Assembly (NCBI GenBank): GCA_012719085.1
Contig: JAAYBA010000092.1
Span: 1 to 32,133 of the forward strand
Origin: Planctomycetota bacterium
GTDB lineage: Bacteria; Planctomycetota; Phycisphaerae; Sedimentisphaerales; Anaerobacaceae
Reading direction: 5' to 3'
Length of the DNA stretch: 32,133 nucleotides
The position numbers were made by a program, and so were the translations under genes. The notes beneath the pieces are model-generated. The model had not been told where the DNA came from. It was given only the letters and a program-made list of their open reading frames with translations, and did not search any database. Below, in pieces: positions 29,441 to 32,133 of the stretch (the stretch's first letter is position 1; every line of letters starts with the position of its first letter).

Positions 29441-30388
29441 ATGAAGCTGGTAACGTATCGGCGTGACGGGGTGGTTTCCTGCGGCCTCGCAACGGATCGC
29501 GGCATCGTGGATGTCCCATCGGCCTGGCCCGACCGGGATGCCCCGCAGAGCGTCATGGACATTCTCCGGCGAGGTTCCGCCTGTCTGGATATTCTGGCAC
29601 GATTGCCCGAAACGATCGAAGCGGTCCCGCTGGATGCGCTGACACTTCTGGCTCCCCTGCCGGAGCCGGGCAAGCTCCTGGCCCTGGCCGGCAACTACGC
29701 CGAGCACATCAAGGAGGCATCCCAGAGTCGGGGCTTCGAACTGGGCCTGTCCGACTCGCCCCGCTGGACCACCGTGCCACGACCGTTCCTGATGCCGGCC
29801 AACGTCGTCTGCGGACCGGAAGACACGATCCCCTGGCCGGTCTACAGCCGCCAGATCGACTACGAGCTCGAACTGGCCGCTGTTATCGGAAGCAAGGCGA
29901 AGTGCGTACCGGCCGACCGCGCCCTTGACTGCGTTGCAGGCTATATGGTCGCCAACGATGTCTCCGCCCGCAGCGTGACATTCAAAGAGGGCCGGGGGAA
30001 GCGACCGTGGGACGAGTTCTACGACTGGCTCGGCGGCAAGTGGGCCGACGGCTTCCTGCCCACCGGCCCGTATCTCGTCACGAAGGACGAAATCGCCGAC
30101 GTCCAGAACCTGCACATGGTTCTCAAGGTCAACGGGCAGGTCCGCCAGGACGCCAATTCCTCGCAGATGATCTACCCCATCGCGGATATCGTCTCGTTTC
30201 TGAGCCACCTGATGACGCTGGAGCCGGGCGACGTGATTTGCACCGGCACCCCGTCCGGCGTGGCCATCGCCACCGGCAACTTCCTCCAGGCCGGCGACGT
30301 CATCGAAGGAGCCATCGACGGGCTCGGGACCCTCACCAACACGCTCGGCCCGCGCCCGGAGACGTTTTACGAGCCGCTGAAGCGGTAG
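29441..30388 (+). CDS. Fumarylacetoacetate hydrolase (FAH) family protein
   Basis: The start is ATG 29441 behind AGGAGA, giving 315 residues; the track's 29369 start is upstream of the ribosome-binding site. The FAH fold hydrolyses, isomerises or decarboxylates acyl-pyruvate-type compounds with a divalent metal. The metal-site glutamates are in IDYELELAAVIG near residue 139, followed by GYMVANDVSARS near 168, the Lys/Asp-bearing GKWADGFLPTGPYL near 200, and the C-terminal GDVICTGTPSGVA near 265. The early GKLLALAGNYAEHIKE near 84 matches the catalytic-lid region. Close relatives include 2,4-didehydro-3-deoxy-rhamnonate hydrolases and homoprotocatechuate-pathway enzymes. In this sugar-rich setting the former is attractive but unproven. 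Confidence 0.93.
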   Translation: MKLVTYRRDGVVSCGLATDRGIVDVPSAWPDRDAPQSVMDILRRGSACLDILARLPETIEAVPLDALTLLAPLPEPGKLLALAGNYAEHIKEASQSRGFELGLSDSPRWTTVPRPFLMPANVVCGPEDTIPWPVYSRQIDYELELAAVIGSKAKCVPADRALDCVAGYMVANDVSARSVTFKEGRGKRPWDEFYDWLGGKWADGFLPTGPYLVTKDEIADVQNLHMVLKVNGQVRQDANSSQMIYPIADIVSFLSHLMTLEPGDVICTGTPSGVAIATGNFLQAGDVIEGAIDGLGTLTNTLGPRPETFYEPLKR

Positions 30389-30399
30389 CCCGACGCGCC

Positions 30400-31020
30400 C
30401 TATCCTGTCGATGCAGGGCTCAGGATCGGGCCGAGCCACTGGGACAGGCCGGAGAGCGTCATCTGTACCGCCACCGCCGTGACGATCAGACCTGTGATGC
30501 GGATCAGCGGACCGAAGGCGTGAAGCCGCTCGAGAATCCGACCGATCCACACCGACATCAGCATGACCAGGAAATTGACCGCCAGCGCTGCAGTCAACGA
30601 CAGTGCCGTGATCGCGACCCCTTGTGTCGCCGCAAACGAAATAGCGGCCGTGATCGTGCCCGGACCGGCGATCAACGGCGCCGCCAGCGGGACAATGGAA
30701 ATGTCCGTGGCCCCGTGAAAGTCCTGCTCGTAGAACCGCCCCTTCCGGACCGCCGTCAGACCAATGATGAACAGAACGATGCCCCCGGCCACCTGCAAGG
30801 AGTAGATCTCGACACGAAAAACCTCGTGCAGAATAAAGTGGCCGATGCCGGAGAGCAGCAGCAGGATCACCAGCGCCACCGACGAGGCTGTCACCGAGAC
30901 CTTCAACAACTCCGCCCGCGAATAGGGAGGGTCCATGGAGGACAGAAGAAAGACCTTGCTGGGCGGATTGATCAACGCCAGGAAGTACAGCGACGTTTGT
31001 ACGAATGCCTCCGCGCTCAT
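30400..31020 (-). CDS. MarC/UPF0056-family membrane protein
   Basis: ATG 31020 gives 206 residues, the usual size of this family; the track's 31212 start adds a basic non-hydrophobic stretch. Six membrane segments are visible. Family landmarks are the N-terminal FLALINPPSKVFLLSSM near residue 14, VAGGIVLFIIGL near 75, PLAAPLIAGPGTITAAI near 108 (the most conserved MarC block) and RITGLIVTAVAVQMTLSGL near 178. Despite the name, MarC is not shown to cause antibiotic resistance and its function is unknown. Convergent with the FAH gene at 11 bp. The ribosome-binding site is weak. Confidence 0.93.
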   Translation of the reverse strand: MSAEAFVQTSLYFLALINPPSKVFLLSSMDPPYSRAELLKVSVTASSVALVILLLLSGIGHFILHEVFRVEIYSLQVAGGIVLFIIGLTAVRKGRFYEQDFHGATDISIVPLAAPLIAGPGTITAAISFAATQGVAITALSLTAALAVNFLVMLMSVWIGRILERLHAFGPLIRITGLIVTAVAVQMTLSGLSQWLGPILSPASTG

Positions 31021-31160
31021 ACACAATGCCCGAGATTCCCGTTCTTGTCCGAACGACCATCGCCTTGTTAACGATGCACGTTGTCGCCTACCATCACACG
31101 GTTCCGGCCCGCTGTCAACTGGAAAGCCGTCTTTTCGCTCGCCACCGACACGGAGAATCC

Positions 31161-31189
31161 TGGACAATCGGACGTGGGGCCGATAGGCT
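31161..31189 (+). promoter_or_regulatory. Candidate promoter of the GH2 gene
   Basis: TGGACA, a 17-bp spacer and TAGGCT lie about 65 bp before ATG 31253. The -10 match is weak. Confidence 0.35.
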
Positions 31190-31252
31190 GGGAGCATCTT
31201 GCACCGACGCACTTGCGTTCAACGATGGGGCCTTCTTGAAAGGGTGGTTTCG

Positions 31253-32133
31253 ATGCGAAACATCAGCCGAACAATGCCTGTGATCGCCGTCATTCTCTCG
31301 ATAGTTGTCTGTGGAGCCTGGAGCGATCTTTCAAGGGCTCAGGACATCCCGCTGCCGGAGCATCCCCGGCCGGACTTTGAGCGGCCGCTGTGGATCAACC
31401 TGAACGGCCCGTGGCAGTTCCGTTTCGACAAGGAGGACGCGGGGCTGGCGGGCAACTGGTCGTCCGGCAAGACGGAGTTTCCGCTGTCGATCAACGTGCC
31501 GTTCCCGTGGGGCTCGGAGCTGTCCGGCGTCGAGGACCAGGCCGACATCGCGTGGTACAAGCGGACGATCCGCGTACCGGCCGACTGGAAGGGAAGCCGC
31601 GTCTTCGTCGTGGTCGGCGCCTGCGACTGGCTGACGACCGGCTGGCTCGACGGCCAGAAGGTCGGCAGCTTCCAGGGCGGGTACACGCCGTTCGAGTTCG
31701 AGTTGACCGACCATATCAAGTGGGACCGGGACCAAACCCTCGCGCTGCGCGTCGACGACACGCCGCATCCGTTCAAGCTCGAAGGCAAGCAGGGCTACGG
31801 CCCGGCCAAGGGCATCTGGCAGACGATCTATCTGGAGGCCCGGCCCAAGGTCGCGCTGGAAACCGTGCACTTCCTGCCGGACATCGACGCCGGCAAGGTC
31901 ACCGTCAAGGCCACGCTGAACCAGGCGGCGCCCGACGCGATGCGTCTGGCGATCCAGTTCAAGTCCGAAGATCGCCCCGCAGGCGCCGCACAGACGACCG
32001 TCGCCAAGGGACGCCAGGAAATCGAGTTCGACGTGCCCATCAAACCGATGCGGCTCTGGTCGCTCGAAGATCCGTACCTCTACGAGGTCAAGGCCGTCCT
32101 GTCGGGCCAGGGGGCCGAAGACGTCGTCTCGAC
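31253..32133 (+). CDS. Secreted glycoside hydrolase family 2 protein (5' part; runs off window)
   Basis: This gene is not in the ORF track because it has no stop inside the window. ATG 31253 follows AAGGGTGG. Residues 1-30 are a signal peptide (MRNISRTMPV, then VILSIVVCGAW, RAQD). Residues about 35-200 are the GH2 sugar-binding jelly roll: LWINLNGPWQFRFDKEDAG, INVPFPWGSELSG, DIAWYKRTIRVP, GACDWLTTGWLDGQKVG, GGYTPFEFELTDHI and GYGPAKGIWQTIYLE. The immunoglobulin-like domain follows to the edge (LWSLEDPYLYEVKA). The catalytic barrel lies outside, so beta-galactosidase, glucuronidase or mannosidase type cannot be told. It supports polysaccharide breakdown outside the cytoplasm. Confidence 0.92.
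   Translation, partial: MRNISRTMPVIAVILSIVVCGAWSDLSRAQDIPLPEHPRPDFERPLWINLNGPWQFRFDKEDAGLAGNWSSGKTEFPLSINVPFPWGSELSGVEDQADIAWYKRTIRVPADWKGSRVFVVVGACDWLTTGWLDGQKVGSFQGGYTPFEFELTDHIKWDRDQTLALRVDDTPHPFKLEGKQGYGPAKGIWQTIYLEARPKVALETVHFLPDIDAGKVTVKATLNQAAPDAMRLAIQFKSEDRPAGAAQTTVAKGRQEIEFDVPIKPMRLWSLEDPYLYEVKAVLSGQGAEDVVS

Noticed and set aside
29138-31060. 640-aa minus ORF across the FAH and MarC region
   Set aside because: No domain is visible and it lies antisense or out of frame to two well-supported genes.
1-32133. CRISPR array, tRNA, rRNA, integrase or insertion sequence
   Set aside because: None was recognised on either strand; only short palindromes and intragenic repeats are present.

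Overview
The window looks like chromosomal DNA of a free-living planctomycete, most likely a Phycisphaerae/Sedimentisphaerales-type heterotroph. This is inferred from the high GC, the many Tat-exported sugar isomerases and Gfo/Idh oxidoreductases, and large secreted proteins built of lamin-tail, CotH, discoidin, dockerin-like and DUF1349-like modules. No rRNA, tRNA, CRISPR array, integrase or transposase was seen. Two real genes run off the window edges and are therefore missing from the ORF track: a minus-strand gene at the left end and a GH2 gene at the right end.

Layout. (a) 1-4347: a minus-strand pair (an isomerase fused to a ceramidase-like domain, and a Tat-exported Gfo/Idh oxidoreductase) lies divergent from a LacI-family regulator. 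A perfect 10-bp palindrome with a central CG overlaps the pair's -10 box and is the likely operator. (b) 4379-6514: DNA polymerase IV, convergent with a second Tat-exported sugar isomerase. (c) 6515-6870: a regulatory and repeat-rich gap holding two inverted copies of a GGGCGAAT-type palindrome, a promoter and an operator-like inverted repeat. (d) 6871-16824: a 942-aa secreted multidomain protein, an OLD/RecF-like ATPase with a degenerate nuclease-like C-terminus and an in-frame repeat insertion, and a roughly 1,680-aa CotH-kinase/lamin-tail secreted protein. (e) 16970-20951, all minus: MntP manganese exporter, membrane-anchored metallophosphoesterase, third Tat-exported isomerase, phosphomannomutase/phosphoglucomutase. 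(f) 21274-26338, plus: SPOR/beta-propeller secreted protein, a structured-looking leader, a cysteine-rich orphan secreted protein, an Lgt-like membrane protein whose start codon lies inside a perfect 15-bp hairpin, a methyltransferase remnant, and a PQQ-type beta-propeller. (g) 26345-32133: MFS sugar porter, small lipoprotein, tail-anchored coiled-coil protein, FAH-family hydrolase, MarC-family membrane protein and the 5' part of a secreted GH2 glycosidase.

Functional theme. GH2, the three exported isomerases, Gfo/Idh, FAH hydrolase, hexose-phosphate mutase, sugar porter and LacI regulator together suggest capture and degradation of complex polysaccharides, with part of the sugar chemistry done outside the cytoplasm. 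The genes are scattered in short transcription units rather than one locus. Several good sigma70-like promoters (TTGAC- and TA---T-type boxes with 16-18 bp spacing) can be read directly. Four convergent gene pairs are separated by only 6-11 bp with no visible terminator. All calls are by reading motifs; no database search was run.
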